A stretch of DNA of 64,000 bases from Pseudomonas sp. LS1212 (GCF_024741815.1 NZ_CP102951.1:3362001-3426000), one strand, 5' to 3'; counted from the stretch's first letter, positions 6,615 to 15,180 are shown. Numbers and translations are program-made. Notes: generated by a model from the sequence alone, not told the origin.

Positions 6615-7376
6615 ATGCATAGGCTAATCGACAAAGTGGCGGTGATCGCTGGCGGCGGCTCGGGTATCGGCGCCGCCACCGCTGAACGGCTGGCGATGGA
6701 AGGCGCGGCCGTGGTGATCGGTGATCTCCAGGGCGACAGCGCAGAAGCGCTGGCGCAACGTATTCAGGACCGAGGCGGACGAGCCCTGGGAGTGCAGTGC
6801 GATATCAGCAATGACGTCTCGGTGGCTGCGCTGATAGCAGCCGCGCTGGATACTTTCGGCGGCGTCGATTTGATGCATGCCAATGCGGCCGACATGGGCG
6901 CAATCATGCATGACACCACCGTGCTCGATGTTCCGCTTGAAATATTTGACCGCACCATCGCAGTCAACCTGCGCGGCTACCTGCTGTGCACCCGCCATGC
7001 GCTACCGGCAATGCTGCAGCGCGGTGGTGGCGCGATCGTCTACACCAGTTCCGCCGCTGCCTTCATGGGCGAACCGGAGCGAGTCTGCTATGGCATCAGC
7101 AAAAGCGGCATTCATGCGCTGATGCGCCACGTCGCATCGGCGTGGGGCAAGCAGGGCATCCGCGCCAACGTGATCGCGCCGGGGTTAATTATGACTGAGG
7201 CTCTGCGCGAGCACGCGCTGGTGCAGCTCAAAGCCGATGCGCTCGAACAGGGGCGCAGTCCACGCCTCGGGGAACCGACAGACATTGCTGCCACCGTTGC
7301 ATTCCTGGCGTCGCGCGACGGTGAGTGGATCAACGGCCAGGTTATCAGTGTTGACGGCGGTGTCAGCATGCGCTGA
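6615..7376 (+). CDS. SDR-family oxidoreductase
   Basis: 253 residues, classical SDR length. The cofactor motif GGGSGIGAAT is at about 13-22, the active-site Ser in VYTSSAAAFMG near 140 and Tyr-Lys in YGISKSGIHAL near 156-160. The C-terminus ends INGQVISVDGGVSMR, the common FabG-like ending. The Asp in VIGDLQGDS after the second strand suggests preference for NAD. The usual NNAG is replaced by HANAAD. Same operon as the genes before and after it. Confidence 0.9.
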   Translation: MHRLIDKVAVIAGGGSGIGAATAERLAMEGAAVVIGDLQGDSAEALAQRIQDRGGRALGVQCDISNDVSVAALIAAALDTFGGVDLMHANAADMGAIMHDTTVLDVPLEIFDRTIAVNLRGYLLCTRHALPAMLQRGGGAIVYTSSAAAFMGEPERVCYGISKSGIHALMRHVASAWGKQGIRANVIAPGLIMTEALREHALVQLKADALEQGRSPRLGEPTDIAATVAFLASRDGEWINGQVISVDGGVSMR

Positions 7377-7468
7377 CTCGTCCAAAGGCACACCCGCACT
7401 GGTGGGGTCGACGAACCGATGGGTCACCCCACTGCTTTCCTTACAAGAATCCAGAAAGAGGTACTGCT

Positions 7469-8443
7469 ATGCGTGCTGTAGTGATAGATCGCCTTGGGGG
7501 CCCGGAGGTATTGCAGTTAGCCACGGTGCAGAAACCGCTGCCGGGGCCTGGTGAAGTCCTGATTCGCGTCCATTACGCCGGGGTCAATCCGGCCGACTGG
7601 AAATGTCGCCAAGGCTACCTCAGCCAGTTCATCACCTACAGCTTTCCATTTGTACTGGGTTTCGACCTGTCCGGAACCGTAGCTGAAGTGGGGGAAGGAG
7701 TTTCTGACATCCCCGAAGGTACCCGGGTTTTCGCCCAGAGTGATGTGGGGGCCGGAAAGTGGGGGGCTTATGCCGAGTACGTCTGCGTTTCGCGCGCCTC
7801 TGTTGTCAAGATACCAGCCAACCTCGATTTCGCCGCGGCTGCGGCTGTCCCCACCCCCGCTCTGGCGGCTTGGGCCGGCTTGTTTGATGAGGGCGGCCTG
7901 CGTCCTGGGATGAAGATACTGGTCCATGGCGGAGGAAGTGCCGTGGGAGGGTTCGCCATCCAGTTTGCCAGATCTGCAGGGGGACAGGTTGCCACAACCT
8001 GCAGCAATGACAACCTGCCCCATGTGCGAGAGTTAGGGGCCGAGTTCACCATCGACTATCGCCACACTGACATCGGTCCCGCGCTGGAGCAGTGGGCACC
8101 CGAAGGAGTCGACATGGTGCTCGACTGCATTGGTGCGGGTACCTTGCCCGACGCCCTCGATCTGCTACGCACTGGCGGTGTGCTGGTTGCGATTCTTACC
8201 CTGGTACCAGGCGATACGGGCCCCGACTTTGATGAGGCGGCCAGGCGCGGTCTACGCACGGCAGTCGCCTACAGCCGCATGCCTAGTGGCGAGGCATTGG
8301 GGCGTATCGCCAACCTGTTAGCGACCGGACGCGTGCGCCCGCCACGCCTGGAGGTAATGCCGCTGGCGGAGGTGGCGACGGCGCATGACCGGCTGCAGCA
8401 AGGACAGGCGCGCATCAAGCAAGTGTTGCAGGTTGTCGAGTGA
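7469..8443 (+). CDS. Zinc-independent MDR oxidoreductase (quinone oxidoreductase-like)
   Basis: 324 residues. The GroES-like N-terminal domain (about 1-120) has YAGVNPADWKCRQGYL and FVLGFDLSGTVAEVGEGV. The Rossmann domain (about 130-270) has LVHGGGSAVGGFAIQFA, the glycine-rich NADPH loop. The zinc ligands of classical alcohol dehydrogenases are absent, as in quinone oxidoreductases and enoyl reductases. It probably reduces an alkenal, enone or quinone using NADPH. AGAGG precedes the ATG. It lies 92 bases after the second SDR and is probably the last intact gene of the cluster. Confidence 0.88.
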   Translation: MRAVVIDRLGGPEVLQLATVQKPLPGPGEVLIRVHYAGVNPADWKCRQGYLSQFITYSFPFVLGFDLSGTVAEVGEGVSDIPEGTRVFAQSDVGAGKWGAYAEYVCVSRASVVKIPANLDFAAAAAVPTPALAAWAGLFDEGGLRPGMKILVHGGGSAVGGFAIQFARSAGGQVATTCSNDNLPHVRELGAEFTIDYRHTDIGPALEQWAPEGVDMVLDCIGAGTLPDALDLLRTGGVLVAILTLVPGDTGPDFDEAARRGLRTAVAYSRMPSGEALGRIANLLATGRVRPPRLEVMPLAEVATAHDRLQQGQARIKQVLQVVE

Positions 8444-8530
8444 GCTGATCGTGCTGGCCGATCTTAACGCAGAGCAGCTGGAGGCAGTCGCTGCCACGCT
8501 GGGCACGAACGTCGTTACCATGCCAATCAA
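8438..8530 (+). pseudogene. Fragment of another SDR gene
   Basis: Directly after the MDR gene, in a different frame, the sequence reads LIVLADLNAEQLEAVAATLG, then TNVVTMPINV. This is the second strand and helix region of an SDR cofactor domain (typically VVLADLNxEQLExVAxxLG). Neither the preceding TGxxxGIG loop nor any later part is present. It appears to be the scar of a deletion at the end of the cluster. Confidence 0.5.
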
Positions 8531-8667
8531 TGTTTGTCTTACAGTCTGCCAGAGCAGCCACACTCTTCACTGCCCCCTGCTCCTATAATCGTCATGGATA
8601 CATTTTCATGTGTCCCTGCGTCTTTCGGGAGCCGGTTGCCCCGCCTAATCAAGCAGAGGAGACAGCC

Positions 8668-9633
8668 ATGGATCTACAGTTTCTCGGCACCTCGGCCGGG
8701 GTGCCCACCCGGGCCCGGAACGTCAGCGGTACCGCCCTGATCGAATCTTCCGGCAAGGGCTGGTACCTGATCGATTGCGGCGAGGCCACCCAGCATCAAC
8801 TGCTGCGCACCCCGCTGTCGCTGCATGACCTGCGCGGGGTATTCATTACCCATGTCCATGGGGATCACTGCTTCGGCTTGCCCGGGTTGCTGGCTAGCGC
8901 CGGCATGGCCGGGCGTACCGAGCCGCTGGACATGGTGCTGCCGGCTGCGCTGCATGACTGGGTGCGCCTTGGCCTGGCCGTCACCGAGTCGCACCTGCCC
9001 TTCGAATTGCGCATGCATGCTGTCGAAACCTTCGACGGCTGGTGCAGTGGCAATGTCCGGGTCGGCACTGTTGTCCTGTCTCATCGGGTGCCCTGTCACG
9101 GCTATGTGTTCACCGAGATCAATCCTGACCCACGCCTGGATGTGCAACGCCTGCAGGCCGAAGGCATCCCGCGTGGCCCCCTTTGGGGTGAACTTGTTCG
9201 AGGGAACTATGTGGAGCATGCCGGGCGCATGCTTCATGCGCAGGACTATCTGCGCCCCTCGCGACCAGCGCGGCGCGTCATCGTCTGCGGCGACAACGAC
9301 ACACCCGAGCTACTGGCCGAAGTAGCAGCGGGTGCGGATGTGCTCGTGCATGAGGCGACATTTACCCAGCCGATGGTCGATCGCACCCGGGCGAGTTATG
9401 GGCACAGCACGGCTGCAGCGGTAGCGCGTTTCGCCGAGGCGGCAGGCATTCCAAACCTGGTGCTTACCCATTTCAGCGCCCGCTACCAGGCCAACCCCCA
9501 GCGCAGCCCGTCCATCGAGGAGGTTCGCGAGGAGGCCGAGGCTCACTTCAGCGGCCGGTTGATCCTGGCGCGCGATCTGCAGCGCTACCACCTTGGACAG
9601 GACGGCCGCCTGGAGGTGATGGCGACCGATTGA
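8668..9633 (+). CDS. rnz: Metallo-beta-lactamase-fold hydrolase, RNase Z family
   Basis: 321 residues. It opens MDLQFLGTSAGVPTRARNVS, the standard start of RNase Z/ElaC. The zinc-binding motif HVHGDH is near residue 64, with further ligands in SHRVPCHGY, CGDNDT, and the late histidine in LTHFSARY. RNase Z cleaves the 3' trailer of tRNA precursors, although in bacteria whose tRNA genes encode CCA it may act on other RNAs. AGAGGAG lies seven bases upstream of the ATG at 8668. A longer open frame back to 8530 has no such signal. It is separated from the catabolic cluster by the SDR fragment. Confidence 0.88.
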   Translation: MDLQFLGTSAGVPTRARNVSGTALIESSGKGWYLIDCGEATQHQLLRTPLSLHDLRGVFITHVHGDHCFGLPGLLASAGMAGRTEPLDMVLPAALHDWVRLGLAVTESHLPFELRMHAVETFDGWCSGNVRVGTVVLSHRVPCHGYVFTEINPDPRLDVQRLQAEGIPRGPLWGELVRGNYVEHAGRMLHAQDYLRPSRPARRVIVCGDNDTPELLAEVAAGADVLVHEATFTQPMVDRTRASYGHSTAAAVARFAEAAGIPNLVLTHFSARYQANPQRSPSIEEVREEAEAHFSGRLILARDLQRYHLGQDGRLEVMATD

Positions 9634-9731
9634 CAGGTGCGGGTTCACTCGCCGCTTTCAGATCTTTCGACGAATTAGCCAAAGTACCCAACTCTGGTAG
9701 CCGTCTTATCGGTAATTCACGGCTGCCGGCC

Positions 9732-10034
9732 TCACACTTTGAAGCGCGCCACCAGGCTTTGCAGCTCGCTCCCCAGGTGGGCCAGCTCCACACTGGATGC
9801 CGCGATCTCGGCGCTGGCAATGGCCGACTGGTCGGCGGTTTCGCGCACGCTCAAGACGCTGCGGTTGATCTCTTCTGCCGCGGCGGTCTGCTCTTCGGCA
9901 GCCGTGGCAATCTGTATGCTCATCTGCTGGATGTCCGATACCTGCCGGGTGATGGTTGCCAGCGCATCCCCGGTGTCGCGCACGCCGGTGACGGTCAGAT
10001 TTTCCAATGCAAACCCACTGGCCATGGACGACAA
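9732..10034 (-). pseudogene. Methyl-accepting chemotaxis protein, C-terminal remnant
   Basis: The minus-strand frame ends ELQSLVARFKV at 9732 and contains MSIQIATAAEEQTAAAEEIN and VRETADQSAIASAEIAASS. This is the C-terminal signalling and methylation coiled coil of a chemoreceptor. The sensory domain, membrane segments, HAMP domain and the kinase-contact hairpin tip are missing. The only candidate start (MRLSSMASGFALENL) has no family resemblance, so this is a truncated receptor gene. Confidence 0.8.
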
Positions 10035-10407
10035 CCTCATGATTTTTATTTATGCGGGGCGGGGGCGGCAACGAAAGGCCACTAAAATGCCATCAGAGAG
10101 TACCATTGCGCTTGGCAAACATAAAAAAAACTTGAGAAACGTGAAAACTCTGCTTGTTCGTCAAAGCGGCGGGCAGAAAAATCTCGTACAGGCCGGCTGA
10201 GAGGGATTGCGTGATTGCTCGCGAGGGTCTGCTACAGACCCAAGGCGGTCCTTCGCGAGGGGCAACAATCGGCCAGAAGCGGACGTTCGCAGATGACAGC
10301 GCTTGGCAGACCTTCCAGTCCCGGTGGTGGAACAGAGTGACAGCGCGGCACCCTTTGTCTGAGCCATGCCCTATGGCATAGTGTCAATTTGCTATCGAAA
10401 CCTTCCT
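10035..10407. other. Intergenic region with one dispersed-repeat copy
   Basis: Between the chemoreceptor remnant and the next gene there is no supported coding sequence. The stretch holds the 48-bp repeat copy at 10237-10284. The rest shows no recognisable RNA gene or strong terminator. Confidence 0.5.
10237..10284 (-). repeat. 48-bp dispersed repeat, inverted copy
   Basis: The reverse complement of this stretch is identical over 48 bases to 14881-14928. It begins GTCCGCTTCTGGCCGATTGT on the minus strand. Similar non-coding sequence recurs in shortened form near 60320-60345 (GACCGGCAGAAACTGGCCAG). The two full copies flank an accessory segment of about 4.6 kb in inverted orientation. Confidence 0.8.
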
Positions 10408-11109
10408 ATGGAATTCAAACGAAGCCGCGAAGCTTATTCCTACCCAGCGGTAGGGCTCCGCGGCACAGTCGCACAACACTCTCACGCTGAATTTGGCACG
10501 TCTTCGCAGTTGGATGAGCACCACCACCAGTTACTTCGCTCAACTCAAGATGAGCGTGTGCTGATGGGGTATTTGAGCGTTCTCTATTGGGGCCATTACG
10601 CGGGCTCCGATGGGCTTACGAACGGTTCCCGTGCCTTGTCCAAGGTACGGACAGCCATAAATGGATCAAATTTTTTGCATCGGGGGCAGCCCCGCCGACG
10701 GCGCGGGCTGGTGGACTTCGATCCCGGTGAAGCCGTTTGTTTGATACGCCAGGCAATACGACTGGTCGATGCGGGGCATTTCGGAGACGGGGTTCGTGTC
10801 TTGTGTGGGTTGCCGCAATTGCAATTTGCCTTTGCATCAAAGGTGGTCGCCTTTCTCGCGCCTAACACATGTGGCGTCATCGACTCGGTTATTGCCCGGA
10901 AATACCCTCAATACGGATTCAAGCTTCGCGGAGGGTACGTAAGCGTAGTGAACGAGAATTTTCAGCTTTACCAACGGTATTGCACTGCGCTTTCAGCGAC
11001 CGCTAGCAAACGCAATGAGATGGGTGACGACACCCATTGGAGGGATCGGGATGGCCAAGCTTACCCTTGGCGTGCCGTGGACGTCGAACGTGCGATGTAT
11101 AGCAAGTAG
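10408..11109 (+). CDS. Hypothetical protein with DNA-glycosylase-like segment
   Basis: 233 residues from the ATG at 10408. A start at 10366 adds 14 unusual residues, and neither start has a good ribosome-binding site. The segment FASKVVAFLAPNTCGVIDSV (near residues 155-175) resembles the helix-hairpin-helix region of OGG-like DNA glycosylases, where a GxxxFASK helix precedes a conserved Asp. The rest, including WGHYAGSDG and a Trp-rich C-terminus (DTHWRDRDGQAYPWRAVDVE), is unfamiliar. There is no signal peptide. It stands alone in an accessory segment. Function unknown; a base-excision or defence role is only a guess. Confidence 0.6.
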   Translation: MEFKRSREAYSYPAVGLRGTVAQHSHAEFGTSSQLDEHHHQLLRSTQDERVLMGYLSVLYWGHYAGSDGLTNGSRALSKVRTAINGSNFLHRGQPRRRRGLVDFDPGEAVCLIRQAIRLVDAGHFGDGVRVLCGLPQLQFAFASKVVAFLAPNTCGVIDSVIARKYPQYGFKLRGGYVSVVNENFQLYQRYCTALSATASKRNEMGDDTHWRDRDGQAYPWRAVDVERAMYSK

Positions 11110-11376
11110 ATGCGCGCCGTCCCGGGTTTAGCCGGGTATTGGGCAATGACTAATTTTTCTGCATTTCAAAGCGGCCCGCTTGAGCCGTTGCTATAGTCCT
11201 GCGAGGCCGACGTGAAGGTTGTCCGGGGCAGCATGACCGGCTCCGAAGTGAAGAGAGTCGCTGGCAACCCTGAACTGGGTGAGCAAAATTCACGCGGCGG
11301 AGTATTCCCCTTGTGACTGGATCACTTCACTGCTGGGGTGGATGGAGCTTTGCCCTTGCAGGGCAGGATGCGGGAA

Positions 11377-12564
11377 ATGATTATCGAGAGAACCTACGAC
11401 GCTAGCTCCGCTGTGCCGCAGTGCGCCGACTACCACATCGAGGTCGTTCGCTCGTTGGCGGATGCCGAGCCCTATATCGAAGCCTGGGAGGCGCTGGCCA
11501 AGGCCGCTGTCGAACCCAACATGTTCTACTCGCCCTGGGCCTTGCTGTCGGCCCTCGAGCACTTGGCGGGCAACAAGCGCTTCGTGCTGTTGTTCATTCT
11601 CAGACCGACCGAGCGAACGATGCGGCCCGGGTTTGTGATTGATGGTTTTTTCCCGCTTTTCGAGCCGGGCGCCTGTGCCCTCTTGCCCTTGTCGGTGGCC
11701 AGAATGTTCCGCCACCGTTATTGCTTTTCAGTGGCGCCCCTGTTGCGGAGCGGTCACGAGAGCGGGGTGATGCGCTCTTTCCTGCGCTGGTTACACAGGC
11801 ATCGAGAGAGCTACCCGCTTTTGCGGATGCGCGATGCGCCTGCCGATGGCCCGCTGGCCGATGCCCTACGCGGGGCGCTGCGCGAGGAGGGGCGGCGCTT
11901 CCATGAGGGCGCTCACTGGCAGCGAGCGCTGATGAGGCTGGGCGACGATGCCGAGCGCTATCTGGAGCGGGCGCTGTCGTCCAAGGAACGCAGAGAGTAC
12001 CGCCGCCAACGTAACCGCCTGGCCGAGTTGGGCGACTTACGTATTCGTGCGCTGCAACCCAGCGGCGAGGACTTGGCGGCCTGGCTCGCGGCGTTCGTCA
12101 AACTCGAGCTGAAGGGCTGGAAAGGTGAGTCGCAATCGGCTTTGGGTAGCCGCCCGGAATCCCGCCGCTATTTCGAGGCAGTCGCCAGCGCCGCGTATGC
12201 CCGCGGTCAGCTGATGATGCTCGAAATGTCCCTCGATGGCCGTCCGTTGGCGATGCTCTGCGACTTCCTCGCCCCGCCGGCTGCTTTTGCCTTCAAGATC
12301 GCCTTCGATGAGGACTACGCCAAATATTCGCCTGGCGTACTCCTCATCCTCGAGTACATCCACCGGCGTAACGAACTCGAGGAGCGCGGCATCGAGTGGA
12401 TGGACTCCTGCTCGAACCCAGATAACGTCTTGATCAATCGCCTATGGCTGGAGCGCAAGCCGCTATGCACCTTCATGCTCAGCAGCGGTTCGCCGCTGGC
12501 CGATCTCTGGGTCAGCCTCTATCCCTATGCGAAACGCCTGAAGGACTGGCTGAAAAGGCGCTAG
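11377..12564 (+). CDS. GNAT-fold acyltransferase of the CelD/BioF2 type
   Basis: 395 residues. The N-terminal half contains WEALAKAAVEPNMFYSPWAL, and the C-terminal half the GNAT-like core LMMLEMSLDGRPLAMLCDF, then AFKIAFDEDYAKYSPGVLLI and WMDSCSNPDN. This pairing is typical of proteins annotated as CelD/BcsL or BioF2-like acetyltransferases linked to polysaccharide or cell-envelope modification. The ATG at 11377 has AGGA eight bases upstream. The ATG at 11368 and a GTG at 11338 are alternatives. No polysaccharide genes lie beside it, so the substrate cannot be inferred. Confidence 0.8.
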   Translation: MIIERTYDASSAVPQCADYHIEVVRSLADAEPYIEAWEALAKAAVEPNMFYSPWALLSALEHLAGNKRFVLLFILRPTERTMRPGFVIDGFFPLFEPGACALLPLSVARMFRHRYCFSVAPLLRSGHESGVMRSFLRWLHRHRESYPLLRMRDAPADGPLADALRGALREEGRRFHEGAHWQRALMRLGDDAERYLERALSSKERREYRRQRNRLAELGDLRIRALQPSGEDLAAWLAAFVKLELKGWKGESQSALGSRPESRRYFEAVASAAYARGQLMMLEMSLDGRPLAMLCDFLAPPAAFAFKIAFDEDYAKYSPGVLLILEYIHRRNELEERGIEWMDSCSNPDNVLINRLWLERKPLCTFMLSSGSPLADLWVSLYPYAKRLKDWLKRR

Positions 12565-12969
12565 TCAGGCAGGCCGTCAGGCGATTTGGCGGTGCCGCCC
12601 TGGCGCCCGACCCGCACGCGCAGAGCCTCCAAGAACGCCTGGTCGAGGCCCTCACACAGTTGAAACTACTTGGCCATCCTCCTGGGGATGCCGGCAGCGC
12701 AAATCAAACCTGATCCGGTGCAGGTAGCCGGGATGAGCGCGGAGGCACGGGCGTTGCGCATGCACTGCCAGACCGCCAGTTGGAGCCTGTCCGCCCAGGG
12801 CACGCAGAACAACAGACCAGTGCCTGGATCTCCGCGATCTGCGTGCCCACCTGGCCCACTACTGCAATTATGCAAGGCTCGCAAAAACAACAGGTTATAG
12901 AGCGAATGTCCGAATTTTCCGTTATCTCGGCATGACCCCAGCTAAGGTTGGACGCGCTCAGAACGATGG
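12565..12969. other. Region without a supported gene
   Basis: About 400 bases between the acyltransferase and the interrupted zinc-ribbon gene. Several frames are open on both strands, but none has a ribosome-binding site or a recognisable protein. It may be eroded sequence left by rearrangement. Confidence 0.5.
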
Positions 12970-13402
12970 TCAGCAGCGGGTAAGGGCCCTGCTGGCATGT
13001 CCTAGGATGCGCTCGATGCTGGCGAGCATGGCCCCGGCATCGGCCAAGGCTCGGGCGTCTACACGCTTGAGCTGTTCCACCTTCTGCTCGAATGTCCACC
13101 AGTGCATGCCCTTTGGCTTCGGAATAAACTCGGCAGGTATGGATAGGAAACCTTCGGGGCAACCCAGAGCACTGCGCAGCTTCCACGAATGATCGGCGGC
13201 ACGGTCGCGCTTGTTGGCCTGCTGGCTCTCGTAGTTGAGGCGCAGACAGTGACGGCAGGCGAACACGCGGCGCAGGTACAGCTTGGCGACTCGCCGGCCA
13301 CAACAGGGACACAGGAACCACGGACGATTGCCGCCCAGGTGGCAGGGTGTCCAGGTGATCGGGACGGGGTAATCCTTCGACTCGGCTTCTCCCTTCGTTG
13401 TC
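12970..13402 (-). pseudogene. Zinc-ribbon protein gene, C-terminal part split by IS
   Basis: Minus-strand frame continuing the gene that starts at 14828. It encodes ITWTPCHLGGNRPWFLCPCC, a CPCC...CRHC zinc-ribbon (FLCPCCGRRV then FACRHCLRLNY), and a helical tail ending LGHASRALTRC. Removing the IS element and one copy of the ACT target duplication joins RLRYR to VTTKGEAESKD in frame, giving a protein of about 206 residues. The function of this family is unknown to me. The gene was functional until the insertion, since both halves are otherwise open. Confidence 0.75.
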
Positions 13403-13469
13403 ACTTGTAGTGGTCTAATGAAACCGGACACCCATTTAGGCGAGAATGCTCGCCAGATCGAGGTGTCAA

Positions 13470-13778
13470 ATGACCAAACAACGCCGTTCCTTTTCCGCTG
13501 AATTCAAACGCGAGGCTGCCGACCTCGTGCTCAAGCAAAACTACAGCTACATCGAAGCCAGTCGTTCACTCGGCGTCGGCGAGTCGGCACTACGCCGCTG
13601 GGTTGAGCAGGTTCAGAAGGAGCGCCAAGGTGTCACCCCGCTAAGCAAAGCGCTGACCCCGGAGCAGCAGAAAATCCAGGAACTGGAAGTCCGGATCGCC
13701 CGCCTTGAACGGGAAAAATCGATACTAAAAAAGGCTACCGCGCTCTTGATGTCGGAAGATCACGAGCGTACGCGCTGA
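13470..13778 (+). CDS. IS3-family transposase OrfA
   Basis: 102 residues from the ATG at 13470. A helix-turn-helix of the HTH_8/IS3 OrfA type (RRSFSAEFKREAADLVLKQN, then YIEASRSLGVGESALRRWV) is followed by a leucine-zipper-like coiled coil (IQELEVRIARLEREKSILKK). It binds the element ends. Slippage at the A6G run at 13727-13733 would shift ribosomes into OrfB and give the OrfAB fusion transposase. Confidence 0.92.
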   Translation: MTKQRRSFSAEFKREAADLVLKQNYSYIEASRSLGVGESALRRWVEQVQKERQGVTPLSKALTPEQQKIQELEVRIARLEREKSILKKATALLMSEDHERTR

Positions 13779-13822
13779 TCAATCAGCTTAGCGTCCACGA
13801 GCCGATTGATTGGCTGTGCAAA

Positions 13823-14632
13823 GTGTTTGAAGTCACCCGCTCGTGTTACTACGCCCAGCGTCTCAGGCGCCGGACTCCTGATATTGAGCGGCTTCGGCTG
13901 CGCAGTCGGGTCAATGAACTGTTCACAGAAAGTCGTAGTGCTGCGGGCAGCCGCAGCATCTTGTCGATCATGCGTGAAGACGGCGAGCAACTGGGGCGAT
14001 TTAAGGTACGCAGCTTGATGCGTGAGCTTGACCTCGTGAGCAAACAGCCAGGTTCTCATGCCTATAAACGAGCGACGGTCGAACGGTTGGATATCCCGAA
14101 CATCTTGAATCGGGAGTTCGATGTCTCGGCCCCCAACCAAGTGTGGTGCGGCGACATCACCTACATTTGGGCCCAAGGGAAATGGCATTATCTGGCTGTT
14201 GTGCTAGATCTTTGCGCGCGCCGGATAGTGGGTTGGGCATTGTCGGAAAAGCCGGACGCCGAGCTGGTTATCAAGGCACTGGATATGGCCTATGAGCAAC
14301 GAGGAAGACCTCAGGGCCTGCTGTTTCACTCGGATCAAGGGTCGCAGTATGGGAGTCGTTTATTTCGCCAGCGGCTGTGGCGTTATCGCATGCGCCAGAG
14401 CATGAGCCGCCGGGGTAATTGCTGGGACAATGCGCCGATGGAGCGTGTGTTTCGCAGCGTGAAAACTGAATGGATACCGACCATGGGCTACCGAACTGCT
14501 CAAGAAGCCCAGCGCGATATCAGCCATTTCTTGATGCATCGGTACAACTGGATTCGCCCCCATCAATTCAACGGTGGGCTGGCGCCAGCTCAGGCCGAAG
14601 AAAAACTTAACGTCGTGTCCGGGATTAGTTGA
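13823..14632 (+). CDS. IS3-family transposase OrfB (DDE integrase core)
   Basis: About 269 residues from the first possible start, but the same frame is open upstream (SRAYALINQLSVHEP from about 13760) and is normally entered by frameshifting from OrfA. The rve integrase domain carries the catalytic triad: Asp in WCGDITYIWA, Asp in FHSDQGSQYGS and Glu in APMERVFRSVKTEW. The C-terminus has the typical YNWIRPHQFNGGLAPAQAE. There are no disruptions. Confidence 0.92.
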   Translation: MFEVTRSCYYAQRLRRRTPDIERLRLRSRVNELFTESRSAAGSRSILSIMREDGEQLGRFKVRSLMRELDLVSKQPGSHAYKRATVERLDIPNILNREFDVSAPNQVWCGDITYIWAQGKWHYLAVVLDLCARRIVGWALSEKPDAELVIKALDMAYEQRGRPQGLLFHSDQGSQYGSRLFRQRLWRYRMRQSMSRRGNCWDNAPMERVFRSVKTEWIPTMGYRTAQEAQRDISHFLMHRYNWIRPHQFNGGLAPAQAEEKLNVVSGIS

Positions 14633-14640
14633 CCACTACA

Positions 14641-14828
14641 ACTCGATACCGCAGGCGCAGACGGATCAGGCTTTCGGCCTCGATGTCGATTGTCCCGACC
14701 AATTCGCCACGGCGCTTCCACCCCCAGTTGCAGGCATAGCCAGCGCGCAGCAGCCTGGCACGGTGTAGCGCCCGAATGTCGAGGGAACGGTAGTCCTCTG
14801 TCGAGTTCTTTTCCTTGGCTCTGCCCAT
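14641..14828 (-). pseudogene. Zinc-ribbon protein gene, N-terminal part split by IS
   Basis: From the ATG at 14828 the minus strand reads MGRAKEKNSTEDYRSLDIRA and continues WGWKRRGELVGTIDIEAESL to RLRLRYR, where the IS3 element interrupts it. The remainder is at 13402-12970. The frame closes exactly across the insertion, so no other damage has accumulated. Confidence 0.75.
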
Positions 14829-14880
14829 TTTTGGAACCTAAATCAATTGGAAAATTCGGTATCGACACCGCGAACCCATG

Positions 14881-14928
14881 GTCCGCTTCTGGCCGATTGT
14901 TGCCCCTCGCGAAGGACCGCCTTGGGTC
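14881..14928 (+). repeat. 48-bp dispersed repeat, direct copy
   Basis: Identical over 48 bases to the reverse complement of 10237-10284. It lies between the zinc-ribbon gene and the DUF1289 gene, followed by partly related sequence. Its non-coding position and identity suggest a spreading or recombining repeat rather than conserved coding DNA. Confidence 0.8.
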
Positions 14929-14997
14929 GATTGCGGTCGGCAAAGTTCGGCCATCCGCAACCACACCCCCGACCGAGCAAACAAAGCCCCCAACGCC

Positions 14998-15180
14998 TCA
15001 AGCATTCTTTTTTCGCAGACCCTTCATGCGCAGGCTTGCTCGTTGCACAGCGGCCATCTTTTCGGGTCGCTTCATGCGCCTCCATTTTTTGATGTCTTCC
15101 TTGGTGCGGCCACAACTCACACACAGGTCACCGCTCAACTGGCAAACGGAAATACAGGGGTTTTCGATATCCTTGGCCAC
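14998..15180 (-). CDS. DUF1289 protein
   Basis: 60 residues: IENPCISVCQLSGDLCVSCGRTKEDIKKW, with the CxxxC...CxxC cysteines of the DUF1289 family, then a basic helical tail (MKRPEKMAAVQRASLRMKGL). The cysteine arrangement suggests a metal or iron-sulfur site, but no function is established. It starts with GTG at 15180, three bases after the stop of the upstream gene, so the two are probably cotranscribed. Confidence 0.85.
   Translation of the reverse strand: MAKDIENPCISVCQLSGDLCVSCGRTKEDIKKWRRMKRPEKMAAVQRASLRMKGLRKKNA

Larger units (their letters stand above)
13406..14640 (+). mobile_element. IS3-family insertion sequence (IS51-like group)
   Basis: 1235 bp bounded by imperfect inverted repeats. 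The left end is TGTAGTGGTCTAATGAAACC and the right end, read inward, is TGTAGTGGTCAACTAATCCC, followed on both sides by CGGACAC. It is flanked by a 3-bp direct repeat ACT (13403-13405 and 14641-14643), the target duplication. It encodes OrfA and OrfB in overlapping frames with an A6G slippery heptamer at 13727-13733. It is inserted in a zinc-ribbon gene on the opposite strand. All parts look intact, so the element is probably active or recently active. Confidence 0.92.

Noticed and set aside
12704..13321. 205-codon minus-strand frame
   Set aside because: Overlaps the zinc-ribbon remnant in another frame, with odd composition and no ribosome-binding site.
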